A DNA stretch of 64,000 bases from DMER64 sp964554535 (GCA_964554535.1 CAZKPB010000012.1:1-64000); one strand, 5' to 3'. Shown: positions 1 through 8,359, numbered from the stretch's first letter. The notes: generated by a model not told the origin, from the letters alone. Translations and numbers: made by a program.

Positions 1-97
1 TCAACCCTTTCAAGCGACAGATCCGTAGCTGCAAAAAAGTGTTTTTTGTCCGTTTTCCGGGTGTGATGTGTAACAGATTCACTGCGAACGCCCAAAG

Positions 98-766
98 GAT
101 ATAATCTCTGCCGTCCTCGCCGGGAAATAAGTAGCGGGCCCTCCGGAGCCCGGGCCACTTATTCCCGGCGGGAGACGGCCGGACCCATAGTATGAACTCC
201 TATCTCCGTTTATATGTAAAAAAGGACAAAAGAAGGTACCTATCCGGAAAACATAGCGTTTTTTGGCAAGGTGCTACTTAAAAGGTACTGACCTTGCTGA
301 AAAACCTTGCATTTTTTAGCAGGGTCCGTTTTCCGTACAACCGCACTTTTGTATAAGTGTCTATATTATAGATGTTTGAAAAATCCACATAGAAGTCTGT
401 ATACAGACCTTGCCAAAAAGTGCCGGGTTTTTTGGCAAGGTGACCCTCTCAAGCCCCCGACCTTGCACAAAAACCCTGTGTTTTTGCTCAAGGTCAACGT
501 CACAGCGCATAATACATCCTGTTCTCTCGCGAATTTACTTGTCTTCTAATAAATCTTAATAGGTTTATTCCTGAAAAAGGTTGACTCGGGTTATGTTATT
601 CCGGTTAATAGTTGACTGCTGTTTTTATTCCGTTCAGAGGTTGACTCCCGGAATTATTCCGTTGATAAGTTGACCCACAAGTAAAGTTTCTATCAATTAT
701 TCCTTTAATTTCAAGTCCGTTGTCTTCCACATTGACTTATATGTCCAATTTTTTGGGTTCCCCTCA
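98..766. repeat. Hairpin-rich 669-bp non-coding repeat, copy 1
   Basis: This stretch matches 49054-49722 almost base for base in the same orientation, while the flanks on both sides differ. It holds no convincing gene. In order it contains a GC-rich hairpin (121-167), three hairpins whose arms are variants of GACCTTGC...GCAAGGTC (290-326, 407-441, 459-495), and four copies of ATTCC-N9-TTGAC (567-674). Its right edge falls directly on FISUMP coding sequence. It may be a mobile or recombinogenic element, an untranslated RNA, or both; the sequence does not decide. I see nothing recognisable in 1-97. Confidence 0.85.
567..674. repeat. Four iterated ATTCC-N9-TTGAC units
   Basis: ATTCC occurs at 567, 598, 627 and 656. 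In each case TTGAC follows exactly 14 bases later, at 581, 612, 641 and 670. The units are 31, 29 and 29 bases apart, and copy 2 keeps the same phasing. Such an array could be a set of protein-binding sites, for example transposase sites at an element end or a regulator array. The role is inferred only from the constant spacing. Confidence 0.7.
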
Positions 767-917
767 CAGCGGCACTTATTGGAGTAATTCTCCGGGCGTT
801 TCTGGGAGAAACTATATCGGCTTCCTCAATTCCAATTCCGGTAAAGTGCACGCTTTGGACTACTACTACCGCAACTACGGGCTCTCTGTCCGGTGCCTCT
901 TAGTGGCTGGAAACTAA
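767..917 (+). pseudogene. 3' fragment of a FISUMP-domain gene
   Basis: The reading frame ending at TAA 915-917 encodes a tail with TYWSNSP and ends in GLSVRCLLVAGN. That closely matches the end of the intact FISUMP lipoprotein at 47775-48962 (GLSVRCLLVVRTL). Only about 49 residues survive. No signal peptide or upstream domain is present, and the coding similarity begins where repeat copy 1 stops. It is therefore a gene remnant cut by the repeat or by recombination. An open frame runs back to a possible TTG at 720, but that part is repeat sequence. Confidence 0.7.
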
Positions 918-965
918 TTTATTAATCAAGGACGCAATCACGGCAGCAAGATAGTACCGTAGAGC

Positions 966-3164
966 CTACTCGGAAGGGTGGTGATACTCGGCAATCTGCC
1001 GGAGTACTTCTTTGCCGTACAATTCCACAAATTTGGGACCTATGCCGTAGACTTTTAGGAGTTCCTTTTCATTGGACGGCAGTGCGTTAAGTACTGCCAG
1101 CAGGGCTTTTTGAGTGAGTACCACGTAGGCGGGGACTTTGCGCTCGCGGGCTTTTTCCAGACGCCAGGCACGCAGCTGCTCATACAGGGCGGGGTGGGCA
1201 ATGTCTTCCGTGCCTTTGTCGGTTTGTGCTGAGGACTCGGCCGTTGTGGGTTTCTGGGGTTTGGGGGATTTCCCGGCCTTGGGAGGCTTTGCTGCCTTGG
1301 ACGGTTTTTCCGGCCGGAAGGTTCCGGTAAGCACCTCGGTGCGGGCTTTCTGGAAACCGTCCACGCTGAAGCCGTCCCGGGCCACGGTAAGGTGGGTGTG
1401 ACTGACCAGGCGGAGCAGTTCCAGGGCCTCGGCCTGTATTCTTTTCCAATCTCTTTGCAATTCCTTGTTATCCAGTTCTATGGTGGGGTCTTCCAGTAGT
1501 TGTAGGGGCACTTCTCCAATGCTCTTGGACATATAGCAGATGCCTTTTTCAATGCGGTCTGCCAGGGCTTGTGAGGTGGCGTAATCGGGGTCTTTAAAGA
1601 TCAGGGCGTGCAGTTGTTTGTGGAATTTGAGCGCTATGTCCGTGACGTTAGGTTTGAACAGGGGCATGTATTCGGCCCAGTGGGCGGCCCATTGCGGGAA
1701 GAGTTTGGCAATGTGATCTCGGGCAAAGGAGGCTACCCTCCAGAGGACTTTTTCCAGGGGACGGTAATCAAATAAGAGACAAAGCTGATTGTAGAAGTAT
1801 TCTTTGCGGGCCTGTTCCAGAAATTGGTCATTGGCGCTGAGGGCATCGGCGGTCTGGGTGAACTCTCGGACCGAGACGTTGTCGTAGAAGATGCCGGGGC
1901 GTAAGGGGCTGGTAAGATACAATCCCTCAAGAGATTTGCAGCGGCTCAGGGCTACGTAGACCTGGCCGTGGGCAAAGGCCTCGGAGGCGTTGACCACCAG
2001 GCGTTCAAAGGTCAGGCCCTGGCTTTTGTGAATGGTGATGGCCCAGGCGGCCTTGAGGGGGAACTGGGTGAAGGTACCTTCCACTTCTTCCACTATATCG
2101 CGGGTGTCGGGGTCTATGGCGTAACGGGCGTTGGTCCATTCTTCCCGGTGAACTTCCAACAGGTCATCTTCACATTGTACCCAGATAAGGTCTTCTGCGG
2201 CTTCAATCTCTTGTACCACGCCCATTTTACCGTTGAAGTAGGCTTTTTGGGGGGAAGAGTCGTTTTTGACAAACAAGACCTGGGTGCCGGTTTTAAGGTT
2301 AAGGTTTTCGTCGGTGGGGTAGGAGGTCTCGGGAAAGAGACCTTGCACGGAAGCCTTAAAGGTGACCTGTGGAGAGGGCAATTGGTCCAGATGTTGGCGG
2401 TTGATGGCGTCAGCCTGGTAGCGGTGGGTGGTCAGGATGACCGTGCCATCGGGCGGATTGGCGGCCACGGAAGGAGAGTACCTGCGGTTGAGGGCTTCTA
2501 GGCAGGCCGCGTCTACGGTATGGGTGCGGATCTGGTTGAGCAGGCCTATGAAACGGGCGTCGCTCTGCCGATAGATGTGTTCCAGTTCTATGGTGCGGTA
2601 GGTGATTTTACGGAAAGCTTTGGAAGAGAAGAAATAGGGGGTATCGTAGACCTGTCCCAGCAGGTCCCAGTCACGGTCTTTGGCAACGGGCGAGAGTTGC
2701 TGCACGTCGCCTATAAGCAGCAACTGGACACCGCCAAAGGGGGTTTGGGTGCGGCGGGCTCGGCACAGGCTGTCGCTGACGGCGTCCAGGACGTCGGCCC
2801 TGACCATGCTGATTTCATCAATGATCAGCAGGTCCAGGCTGCGCAGGATACGCAGTTTGGTTTTGGAAAAAGTGAATCGGTGGGGATTGTCTTCTCCGGC
2901 GCCCTGTTGGCGCAGCAAGTCCGGAACATAGGGGGCCAGGGCCAGCTGGAAGAAGGAATGAAGGGTGACGCCTTGCGCGTTGATGGCGGCTACTCCGGTG
3001 GGAGCCGTCACTATAAGACGTTTGGAGCTGTGGGCAGCCAGGTTCCGCAGAAAAGTGGTCTTGCCCGTTCCCGCCCTTCCGGTAAGAAAAATGGATATTC
3101 CCGTCTGGGTAAGGTAGCGAGCGGCCAGAGCCAGTTGCGGATTGTCTTGGTAATAATCTTCCAT
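966..3164 (-). CDS. PIF1-type helicase with C-terminal HRDC domain
   Basis: A 732-residue superfamily 1 DNA helicase. The N-terminal half has a Walker A motif (GRAGTGKTTFL, about residues 27-37), followed by TAPTGVAAINA and the Walker B sequence LLIIDEISM, all typical of PIF1/RecD-like enzymes that unwind DNA 5' to 3'. ITIHKSQGLTFE is the late helicase motif. A Lys/Pro-rich linker (KPSKAAKPPKAGK region) leads to a C-terminal HRDC domain, a helical nucleic-acid-binding module. The frame stays open for 109 codons upstream, but that part overlaps the divergent gene at 3238 and lacks protein-like character, so the ATG at 3164 (MEDYYQDN) is preferred. A role in replication or repair is inferred from the family. 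Confidence 0.88.
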   Translation of the reverse strand: MEDYYQDNPQLALAARYLTQTGISIFLTGRAGTGKTTFLRNLAAHSSKRLIVTAPTGVAAINAQGVTLHSFFQLALAPYVPDLLRQQGAGEDNPHRFTFSKTKLRILRSLDLLIIDEISMVRADVLDAVSDSLCRARRTQTPFGGVQLLLIGDVQQLSPVAKDRDWDLLGQVYDTPYFFSSKAFRKITYRTIELEHIYRQSDARFIGLLNQIRTHTVDAACLEALNRRYSPSVAANPPDGTVILTTHRYQADAINRQHLDQLPSPQVTFKASVQGLFPETSYPTDENLNLKTGTQVLFVKNDSSPQKAYFNGKMGVVQEIEAAEDLIWVQCEDDLLEVHREEWTNARYAIDPDTRDIVEEVEGTFTQFPLKAAWAITIHKSQGLTFERLVVNASEAFAHGQVYVALSRCKSLEGLYLTSPLRPGIFYDNVSVREFTQTADALSANDQFLEQARKEYFYNQLCLLFDYRPLEKVLWRVASFARDHIAKLFPQWAAHWAEYMPLFKPNVTDIALKFHKQLHALIFKDPDYATSQALADRIEKGICYMSKSIGEVPLQLLEDPTIELDNKELQRDWKRIQAEALELLRLVSHTHLTVARDGFSVDGFQKARTEVLTGTFRPEKPSKAAKPPKAGKSPKPQKPTTAESSAQTDKGTEDIAHPALYEQLRAWRLEKARERKVPAYVVLTQKALLAVLNALPSNEKELLKVYGIGPKFVELYGKEVLRQIAEYHHPSE

Positions 3165-3237
3165 CACAACTAAGATACAAAACTTCCCAATAATTGCTAA
3201 ATTGCCGTGCGAAACAATTGAATGGTGATTTCCTCTT

Positions 3238-3696
3238 ATGGACAAAACAGATAGGGTGCAACGGGCGCAGGACTTATTTTTGAGCGGGTACAACTGTGCC
3301 CAGTCGGTGATGCTGGCTTTTGCCGACTTGTATAATGTACCGCAGGAACTGGCACTGAAGATGGCGGCCCCTTTTGGAGGCGGCATTGGCCGGATGCGGC
3401 AGACGTGCGGAGCGGCGTGCGGGATGTTCCTGTTGGCCGGTCTGGAGCGGGGCGCCGTGCTGCCCACCGACAAAGAAGGCAAAACCGCCACCTATGCTCT
3501 GGTTCAGGAATTGGCGGCCGAGTTCAAGGCACGCAACGGATCTCTTCTCTGTGGCGAGTTGTTGGGCCTGAGGGCGATGCAGTTGTCGCCTGTTCCGGAA
3601 GAGCGTACCCCGCAGTATTATGCCAAACGTCCTTGTCTGCGGATGGTGGAATCCGCGTGTCGCATTTACCAGGAGCATTTAGACAAACAGGTATGA
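3238..3696 (+). CDS. C_GCAxxG_C_C family protein
   Basis: A 152-residue protein with the defining cysteine pattern of this family: YNCAQSVM near residue 21, then GGGIGRMRQTCGAACG around residues 46-61 and further cysteines near SLLCGELLG and the C terminus. Members are thought to be small redox-active or metal-binding proteins, but their reaction is not established. The stop codon overlaps the start of the next gene (ATGA at 3693-3696), so the two are probably translated together. It diverges from the helicase gene across a 73-base gap that must hold both promoters. Confidence 0.85.
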   Translation: MDKTDRVQRAQDLFLSGYNCAQSVMLAFADLYNVPQELALKMAAPFGGGIGRMRQTCGAACGMFLLAGLERGAVLPTDKEGKTATYALVQELAAEFKARNGSLLCGELLGLRAMQLSPVPEERTPQYYAKRPCLRMVESACRIYQEHLDKQV

Positions 3697-4199
3697 CAGA
3701 TTTTGCCGCCATTGATTTTGAAACGGCCAATCAGGAGCCTACCAGTGTGTGCAGCGTGGGGATTGTGGTGGTAAGGGCTGGAGAAATAACCGACCGTTTT
3801 TACAGCCTCATCAAACCCGAGCCCGACTATTATTGTTACTGGAATACCGCAGTGCACTCTCTGACGGAAGCCGATACCTGTGACGCGCCCGTTTTCCCCA
3901 AGGTGTGGGAGCTGGCTGCCCCGCGGGTGGAAGGCTTGACGCTGGTGGCGCATAACGCTCCGTTTGACCGCGGCTGCCTGCAGGCGGTATTGCGCTGTTA
4001 CCAGCTTCATCTGGATTACCCCAAGTATGCGTTCAAATGCACGCTGGCGGCGTCACGCCGTCATTTTGGAAAACAGTTGCCCAATCATCAGTTGCAAACC
4101 GTGGCGGCCGCCTGCGGATTTGATCTGGTGCACCACCACAATGCCCTGGATGATGCCTTGGCTTGTGCGTGGATTGCGCGGAGTGATTGGATGGAGTAG
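3693..4199 (+). CDS. DEDDh 3'-5' exonuclease (DNA polymerase III epsilon-like)
   Basis: A 168-residue protein with all three exonuclease motifs of the epsilon/RNase T superfamily: AAIDFETAN near the N terminus (metal-binding Asp and Glu), VAHNAPFDRG in the middle, and HNALDDALACA near the C terminus with the HxxxxxD signature. It has no BRCT or polymerase part, so it may be a stand-alone nuclease rather than the replicative proofreading subunit. The start ATG at 3693 overlaps the preceding stop codon; an open frame extends further upstream but lies inside the previous gene. Substrate unknown. Confidence 0.87.
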   Translation: MTDFAAIDFETANQEPTSVCSVGIVVVRAGEITDRFYSLIKPEPDYYCYWNTAVHSLTEADTCDAPVFPKVWELAAPRVEGLTLVAHNAPFDRGCLQAVLRCYQLHLDYPKYAFKCTLAASRRHFGKQLPNHQLQTVAAACGFDLVHHHNALDDALACAWIARSDWME

Positions 4200-4240
4200 C
4201 ACAAAAAATCCGTACCTTCACAGGCAAATACTTCTAACCT

Positions 4241-6619
4241 ATGAAAAACCTTGCCTTATTCACCCTGCTGATTCTGTTGGCTTTTCCTGCGCCTGCTCAG
4301 GACAAACTCTACCCCAACACCTTTTCACTGGCCGACGTCAAATTGTTGGACGGCCCTTTCAAACACGCTCGCGATTTGAACATAGAAGTGCTGCTTCAAT
4401 ACAGCCCTGACCGGTTGCTGGCCCCCTTCCTAAAAGAAGCCGGGCTGCCGGCGAAGGCCGAGAGCTACCCCAACTGGATTGACCTGGACAGCCACGTGGC
4501 CGGACACTACCTCAGCGCCATGGCCATGAACTGGCGCGCCATCGGCAATGCCGAGTGCAAACGCCGTATGGAGTATATGCTGGCCGAGTTGGACCGCTGC
4601 CAGCAGGCCCACGGCAACGGCTACGTGGGCGGAGTGCCGCACGGCAAGGAAATCTGGGACGGGGTGAAGGGTGGAGACCCTGTCCTTGTGGGTCGCTACT
4701 GGGCCCCCTGGTACAATTTGCACAAAACCTTTGCGGGGTTGCGTGACGCATGGCTGTACGGAGACAGTCCCAAGGCCCGGGAGATGTTCTTGAAGTTGTG
4801 CGACTGGGGTTGCGAGGTCATTGCCCCGCTGGATGACGCCCAAATGGAAAAAATGTTGGACACCGAATTCGGTGGCATGTGCGAGGTTTTTGCCGATGCT
4901 TACCAGATCTCCGGCAACCCCAAATACCTGCAGGTTGCCCGCCGCTTCTCGCACCACGTGATTCTGGACAGCATGGCCGCCGGAGTGGACAACCTGGACA
5001 ACCGGCACGCCAACACCATAGTCCCCAAAATAGTAGGATATGAGCGCATTGCCGAGTTGAGCGGCGACCCGCTGTATGCCTCGGCCGCCCGCTTCTTCTG
5101 GTCCACCGTGGTCAATAACCGTTCCCTGTCCTTCGGGGGCAACAGCCGCAGGGAGCATTTTCCCTCGGCCGAGGCGGCCCGGGAATATGTGGAAGACAAG
5201 CAGGGTCCCGAGTCGTGTAACACCTACAATATGCTGAAACTGACCGAGGGCCTGTTCCGCCTGAACCCCGCCCCGCAATATGCGGACTTTTACGAGCGTG
5301 CGTTGTTCAACCACATCCTGTCCACACAGCACCCCGTTCACGGGGGATACGTGTATTTCACCTCGGCCCGTCCCGGACATTACCGCGTGTACTCGGCCCC
5401 CAATGAGGCCATGTGGTGTTGCGTGGGTTCCGGAATGGAGAACCACGGTAAATACGGGGAGTTCATTTACAACCATACCGGCGATACGTTGCGGGTGAAT
5501 CTGTTTATTGCCTCTGAGGTCAACTGGAAAGAAAAAGGCATAACCCTGACACAGGAAACGCAGTTTCCGGAAAAAGATAATGGCAAATTGACCGTACACG
5601 TAAAAAAACCTACCCGTTTCCCCTTGTTGGTGCGTTGTCCTCAGTGGGCCACACAGGGTATGCAGGTGATGGCAGACGGGAAAAACTATGCCGCCAAGGC
5701 CGTGCCGTCTTCTTACGTGGTGATTGACAAAGTGTGGAAGGACGGAGACGTGGTAACCTATACCATCCCTATGCAATTGCATGTGGAACCCCTGAGGTAT
5801 GTGGACGAATACATCTCCATTCTTTACGGACCCATTGTACTGGGCGTAAAGACGGGCACGCAGGATATGGTGGGACTCATTGCCGACGACAGTCGTTTTG
5901 GGCAAATTGCCGACGGTCCCATGGTGTCGCTGTTTGAAATGCCTTATATTGTGGGTACGCCGCAGGAGATTGCCGAGCGTCTGCAGCGGGCCGGGGAGCA
6001 ACCCGGCAAACCCCTGACGTTCAAAATTCCCGGACTTTTTGGAGACGATAAATTTAAGGATATGGAGTTGATGCCGTTCTACAAGATTCACGACAGCCGC
6101 TACGCCATTTATTTTCTGTCCATGAATCGTGAGGAACATACCCGTTTTCTGGCGGATCAACAGGAAAATGAACGTCAGAAACTGTTGTTGGACAAACGAA
6201 CCGTTGATTGGGTGATTCCCGGAGAACAACAACCCGAGGTGGACCATCTGATGCAGGTCAGCACGGAACTGAGCACGGCGGGACCCTATGAAGGCGAGAT
6301 GCGGCGCGAGGTGCATCGGGGCGGCTTTGTGGAATATACCTTAAAGACCAAAGGGCAGGACAACCTGTCCCTGATGGTCCGCTACTGGGGCAACGAGGGT
6401 TTTGGCCGCAACTTCTCCATTCTGGTGGACGGAAATTTGCTGGTAAATGAAACCACTTCCAGACGCTGGAACAAGAATGATTTTTACAATGTGGAATATT
6501 CCATTCCGGAGGCAATGACAAAAGGCAAACAGCAGATCACCGTGCGGTTTCAGACAGCGGAACGCAATTCCACCGGCGGGCTGTTCTATTTGCGGTTGCT
6601 GTCAGGGCTGGAGAAATAG
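4241..6619 (+). CDS. GH127 family beta-L-arabinofuranosidase-like protein (DUF1680)
   Basis: A 792-residue secreted glycosidase. The N terminus is a typical signal peptide (MKNLALFTLLILLAFPAPAQ). The (alpha/alpha)6 barrel region carries GPESCNTYNMLKL, with the conserved Glu and a zinc-ligand Cys, and WCCVGSGMENHGKYGEF, with the paired cysteines, one of which is the catalytic nucleophile in characterised GH127 enzymes. The C-terminal third is beta-rich. Characterised members release L-arabinofuranose, but related GH127/GH146 proteins differ, so the exact substrate is open. It is not in an obvious polysaccharide utilisation locus: no SusC/SusD pair is visible. A -7-like box (TACCTTCA, 4213-4220) precedes the start. 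Confidence 0.88.
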   Translation: MKNLALFTLLILLAFPAPAQDKLYPNTFSLADVKLLDGPFKHARDLNIEVLLQYSPDRLLAPFLKEAGLPAKAESYPNWIDLDSHVAGHYLSAMAMNWRAIGNAECKRRMEYMLAELDRCQQAHGNGYVGGVPHGKEIWDGVKGGDPVLVGRYWAPWYNLHKTFAGLRDAWLYGDSPKAREMFLKLCDWGCEVIAPLDDAQMEKMLDTEFGGMCEVFADAYQISGNPKYLQVARRFSHHVILDSMAAGVDNLDNRHANTIVPKIVGYERIAELSGDPLYASAARFFWSTVVNNRSLSFGGNSRREHFPSAEAAREYVEDKQGPESCNTYNMLKLTEGLFRLNPAPQYADFYERALFNHILSTQHPVHGGYVYFTSARPGHYRVYSAPNEAMWCCVGSGMENHGKYGEFIYNHTGDTLRVNLFIASEVNWKEKGITLTQETQFPEKDNGKLTVHVKKPTRFPLLVRCPQWATQGMQVMADGKNYAAKAVPSSYVVIDKVWKDGDVVTYTIPMQLHVEPLRYVDEYISILYGPIVLGVKTGTQDMVGLIADDSRFGQIADGPMVSLFEMPYIVGTPQEIAERLQRAGEQPGKPLTFKIPGLFGDDKFKDMELMPFYKIHDSRYAIYFLSMNREEHTRFLADQQENERQKLLLDKRTVDWVIPGEQQPEVDHLMQVSTELSTAGPYEGEMRREVHRGGFVEYTLKTKGQDNLSLMVRYWGNEGFGRNFSILVDGNLLVNETTSRRWNKNDFYNVEYSIPEAMTKGKQQITVRFQTAERNSTGGLFYLRLLSGLEK

Positions 6620-6658
6620 TGCGTAAACCAGGACATTGCCCTCTCTTCTCAGATTTAA

Positions 6659-6781
6659 GGCGCCGGCATAGCCGGCGCCTGGCGCTTCAGCGCCCGGCTG
6701 TAGGGCGTGTCTTGCTTGCAAGACGTAAGCCCGGAGGCCGTGCCTCCCCCGCACGAAGTGCGTAAAAAAGGACTTTGTCCT
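6659..6781. repeat. Array of six short perfect hairpins
   Basis: Six inverted repeats follow one another with two- to four-base loops: 6659-6679 (9-bp arms), 6681-6694 (5), 6709-6724 (7), 6733-6747 (6), 6750-6762 (5) and 6769-6781 (5). The arm sequences are unrelated to each other, so this is a string of distinct mini-palindromes rather than one repeated motif. No gene is present between the GH127 stop and the tRNA. Function unknown. Confidence 0.75.
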
Positions 6782-6829
6782 CCCTCCGCTACTAAAAAGA
6801 GGCAGGTCATCAGACCTGCCTCTTTTTAG

Positions 6830-6844
<15 letters not shown>
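6777..6844. repeat. 68-bp palindrome, 32-bp perfect arms, containing the tRNA 3' end
   Basis: Bases 6777-6808 are the exact reverse complement of 6813-6844, with a four-base loop (ATCA). The right arm includes the last 15 bases of the tRNA gene plus its downstream A/T-rich stem. The left arm is therefore an inverted duplicate of the tRNA 3' end. The inner part (6794-6827) works on paper as an intrinsic terminator in either direction. Confidence 0.85.
6794..6827 (-). terminator. Intrinsic terminator after the tRNA
   Basis: AAAAAGAGGCAGGTC and its perfect complement flank a four-base loop, giving a GC-containing stem followed by a run of T on either strand. On the minus strand it lies directly behind the tRNA and so would end a hisS-tRNA transcript. 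Confidence 0.75.
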
Positions 6845-6902
<58 letters not shown>

Positions 6903-6929
6903 GTGTTTTGAACCGCAAATGTAGGTAGA

Positions 6930-8324
6930 TTATTGTAAGGAAACAAATTTATTTACGAATTCGTCTGCTGTAAGAGTGACTTGCTGCCCGCTTCCCAAAT
7001 CCTTTAAACCAACCGTATGTGATTGGCATTCAGAATCTCCAATGATAGCCGCATAGGGTATTCCCCGGTGTGAAGCGTAGTCAAACTGTTTTTTCATTTT
7101 GGCATTGTCGGGGTACAATTCGCAGGCAACTCCGGCGGCGCGCAGGGCCTTCATATACCCCAAGGCGGCCACGGAAGGGACCGTTCCCAAATTGAAGAAC
7201 AAGACCTGCGGGGCGTCCATTACCTGCGGCGGAAACTTGTCCAATCCCAGCAACACGTCGTAGATGCGGTCGGCTCCAAAAGAAATGCCCACTCCGGACA
7301 TATTGTCCAGACCAAAGATGCCGGTGAGGTTGTCGTAACGGCCTCCTCCACAAATGCTGCCAATGGCAAAATCAAGTGCCTTCACTTCAAAGATGGCGCC
7401 CGTATAGTAGTTCAGTCCGCGGGCCAGGGACAAATCCAATTCTACATCCATCCCGACGCCCACTTGTTCAATCAGCCCAAAAAGGGTGTCCAGTTCTTCC
7501 ACGCCTTGGAGTCCCACGGCCACTTCCCCGGCGGGGCCTTTAGAAAATAGCCGGCCCAGGAAGGCAATCTTCTCACGTGAGGTGCCTTTGAAAGAGAGTA
7601 GCGGTTCCAGAGCCTCTATGGCCTGGGCGGAAATTTCCTTGCACAGCAGCTCTTCCTCTACGGCATCCAGCCCTATCTTGTCCAGTTTGTCAATGGCCAC
7701 CGTGATATCGGTAACCTTTTCCGGGCAGCCCATTACTTCTGCAATACCGGAGAGCACCTTGCGGTTGTTAATCTTCAGTTGTACCCTTATGCCCAGGTGT
7801 TCAAAGACACTGTCCACCAGTTGCACCAATTCCAACTCGTTGTATAAAGAGGTGGAACCAATGACGTCGGCGTCGCACTGATAGAATTCGCGGTAGCGGC
7901 CTTTCTGGGGACGGTCGGCCCTCCAGACGGGCTGCAACTGGTAACGCTTAAAGGGGAAGACCAGTTCGCTCTGGTGCTGTACCACAAAACGGGCAAACGG
8001 AACGGTGAGGTCGTAACGCAATCCCTTTTCACATACCTTCAATGAAAGCGCGTTGGAGTTGCATTCTTCCGCGTTGGCGGGCACCTGTCCGGCCAGCGGG
8101 GCAAAGCAGTCGCCCGAGTTGAGGACTTTAAACAGCAGTTTGTCGCCTTCTTCTCCGTACTTTCCCAGTAAGGTGGACAGATTTTCCATAGCCGGCGTTT
8201 CAATGGGGGCATAGCCGTATTGGCGGAATGCGCTGCGGATGGTGTCAAAGATATAATTTCTGCGGGCGGCTTCTACCGGTGTGAAATCGCGGGTGCCTTT
8301 GGGAATGGAAGGTTTCTGTGCCAT
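6930..8324 (-). CDS. hisS: Histidyl-tRNA synthetase
   Basis: A 464-residue class II aminoacyl-tRNA synthetase that charges tRNA-His. Visible features are KGTRDF at the N terminus, the motif 2 region RADRPQKGRYREFYQCD, the histidine-specific segment LARGLNYYTGAIFEV, and motif 3-like GSICGGGRYDNLTG, followed by an anticodon-binding C-terminal domain. The start at 8324 (MAQKPSIPKG) is chosen because the 52 codons of open frame upstream are hydrophobic, lie in the AT-rich divergent promoter region and are absent from the family. The initiator tRNA follows directly downstream. Confidence 0.96.
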   Translation of the reverse strand: MAQKPSIPKGTRDFTPVEAARRNYIFDTIRSAFRQYGYAPIETPAMENLSTLLGKYGEEGDKLLFKVLNSGDCFAPLAGQVPANAEECNSNALSLKVCEKGLRYDLTVPFARFVVQHQSELVFPFKRYQLQPVWRADRPQKGRYREFYQCDADVIGSTSLYNELELVQLVDSVFEHLGIRVQLKINNRKVLSGIAEVMGCPEKVTDITVAIDKLDKIGLDAVEEELLCKEISAQAIEALEPLLSFKGTSREKIAFLGRLFSKGPAGEVAVGLQGVEELDTLFGLIEQVGVGMDVELDLSLARGLNYYTGAIFEVKALDFAIGSICGGGRYDNLTGIFGLDNMSGVGISFGADRIYDVLLGLDKFPPQVMDAPQVLFFNLGTVPSVAALGYMKALRAAGVACELYPDNAKMKKQFDYASHRGIPYAAIIGDSECQSHTVGLKDLGSGQQVTLTADEFVNKFVSLQ

Positions 8325-8351
8325 AATGTGCGTCCTGTTTTTGTTAAAACG

Positions 8352-8359
8352 CAAAATTA
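8352..8359 (-). promoter_or_regulatory. -7 box of the hisS promoter
   Basis: Read on the minus strand this is TAATTTTG, an exact match to the Bacteroidota -7 consensus TAnnTTTG, 28 bases before the hisS start codon. No clear TTTG -33 box is seen at the usual distance. Confidence 0.5.

Noticed and set aside
307..549. 80-codon open frame in repeat copy 1
   Set aside because: It runs across the hairpins and is not kept open in copy 2, so it is not a gene.
98..766. CRISPR array
   Set aside because: The hairpin units are unevenly spaced, differ in sequence and have no unique spacers or cas genes.
966..3491. Longer helicase start at 3491
   Set aside because: The extra 109 codons overlap the C_GCAxxG gene antisense and are unlike helicase N termini.
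4430..6316. 628-codon open frame on the minus strand
   Set aside because: It lies wholly antisense to the GH127 gene; the protein has no domains and is a shadow of GC-rich codon use.
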